NCBI GenBank assembly: GCA_963810615.1
Contig: CAWEOA010000007.1
Location: 62,001-126,000 of the forward strand
Source of the DNA: JARRQJ01 sp963810615
GTDB taxonomy: Bacteria > Pseudomonadota > Gammaproteobacteria > DRLM01
Direction of reading: 5' to 3'
DNA length: 64,000 bases
The notes beneath the pieces are model-generated. The model saw only the letters and a program-made list of their open reading frames with translations. It searched no databases and was not told the origin of the DNA. Shown piece by piece: positions 63,436 through 64,000 of this stretch; position 1 is the first letter of the stretch; each line of letters starts with the position of its first letter. Both the position numbers and the translations under genes were made by a program.

Positions 63436-64000
63436 ATGAGCGGTAAATCAGCAGAACCTACGACTACAGTCCCCACTCGTTATTGGCATCGCCTGCCGGA
63501 TGAGCGCATTCAGTGCGACGTCTGCCCGCGTTATTGTAAATTGCATGAAGGTCAGCAGGGGCTGTGTTTTGTGCGCGCCCGGCAAGGGGATCAGATCATC
63601 CTGACTAGCTATGGCCGCTCCAGCGGCTTCTGTATCGATCCGATCGAGAAAAAACCGCTCTATCATTTCCTTCCCGGTACCCCGGTGCTTTCCTTCGGTA
63701 CGGCGGGTTGCAATCTGGCCTGCAAGTTTTGCCAGAATTGGGATATGAGCAAGGCGCGGGAGATGGACATCCTCGCCGACCAGGCCGCGCCGCAAGTCAT
63801 AGCACGGGCGGCGAAGGACATGGGTTGTCGGAGTGTCGCCTACACCTACAATGATCCGATCATCTTCCTTGAATACGCCATCGATGTAGCCAAGGCTTGC
63901 CGCGCAGTCAGCGTGAAGTCGGTCGCGGTTACCGCCGGCTATATCACCGAGCAGCCACGCGAAGAATTTTTCAGCCACATGGATGCGGCGAATGTCGATC
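63436..64000 (+). CDS. Radical SAM enzyme of the AmmeMemoRadiSam type, N-terminal part
   Basis: The first 188 residues of a PflA-like radical SAM enzyme cut by the window end. The cluster motif CNLACKFC (near residue 93) is intact. An N-terminal Cys-rich module (CDVCPRYC, then GLC) precedes it. FLPGTPVLSFGTAGC and YTYNDPIIFLEYA match the family that accompanies AMMECR1 and Memo. Substrate unknown. Confidence 0.93.
   Translation, partial: MSGKSAEPTTTVPTRYWHRLPDERIQCDVCPRYCKLHEGQQGLCFVRARQGDQIILTSYGRSSGFCIDPIEKKPLYHFLPGTPVLSFGTAGCNLACKFCQNWDMSKAREMDILADQAAPQVIARAAKDMGCRSVAYTYNDPIIFLEYAIDVAKACRAVSVKSVAVTAGYITEQPREEFFSHMDAANVD

Overview
The window is a chromosomal stretch of a gammaproteobacterium. 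The evidence is the classical order glnD-map / rpsB-tsf-pyrH-frr-uppS-cdsA-dxr-rseP-bamA-skp-lpxD-fabZ-lpxA-lpxB, the fabA-fabB pair for unsaturated fatty acids, and a Pseudomonas-type polar flagellar and chemotaxis cluster (FlhF, FlhG/FleN, MotCD, ParC/ParP, DUF2802). A persulfide-dioxygenase/rhodanese fusion fits a sulfur-handling lineage, but genus or order cannot be fixed from the sequence. No rRNA, tRNA, CRISPR array, insertion sequence or prophage was seen.

Layout. 1-1.9 kb: glnD (cut by the window edge) and map on the minus strand. 2.1-16.4 kb: a long plus-strand run for translation factors, UMP kinase, undecaprenyl-PP, CDP-DAG, MEP isoprenoid synthesis, outer-membrane assembly and lipid A. 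16.5-18.4 kb: fabA-fabB. 18.4-27.4 kb: accessory region with two related secreted CARDB proteins (one with ten tandem 71-residue repeats) flanking the MBL/rhodanese gene. 27.4-33.2 kb: M14 carboxypeptidase, GNAT-C39 peptidase fusion, RLAN/RimK-like ATP-grasp ligase and LysR regulator, which look like a peptide or amino-acid ligation and hydrolysis system. 33.4-37.7 kb: small envelope genes (START-like, HExxH membrane protein, YqjD/YqjE-like trio, rnhB, lipoprotein). 38.1-57.5 kb: fliLMNOPQR-flhBA-flhF-flhG-fliA-cheYZAB-motCD-parCP-cheW. 57.5-60.9 kb: minus-strand response regulator/EAL, FlhB-C-like and FliK-like genes. 61-64 kb: a GYF/pentapeptide membrane protein and the three AmmeMemoRadiSam genes (AMMECR1, Memo, radical SAM), the last cut by the window end.

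Regulation visible in the sequence. Near-consensus sigma-54 sites lie before fliL (38128) and cheW (56339). A consensus-like sigma-28 site lies on the minus strand before the response regulator/EAL gene (59471-59497), so the locus appears to hold both sigma-54 and FliA tiers together with fliA itself. A sigma-70 promoter and structured leader precede rpsB, a 12-bp hairpin separates rpsB and tsf, and intrinsic terminators follow both CARDB genes and rnhB. The flagellar block is visibly more AT-rich and uses more AGA/AGG/ATA codons than the 1-18 kb housekeeping block.

The points I consider least ordinary are the GNAT-C39 / RLAN-ATP-grasp / M14 neighbourhood, the paired CARDB genes with a matching 3' hairpin at the same distance from each stop codon, a probable CTG start codon in the YqjE-like gene, the orphan HExxH membrane protein behind three consecutive strong hairpins, and the extra FliK/FlhB-C pair beside the FliA-type promoter.
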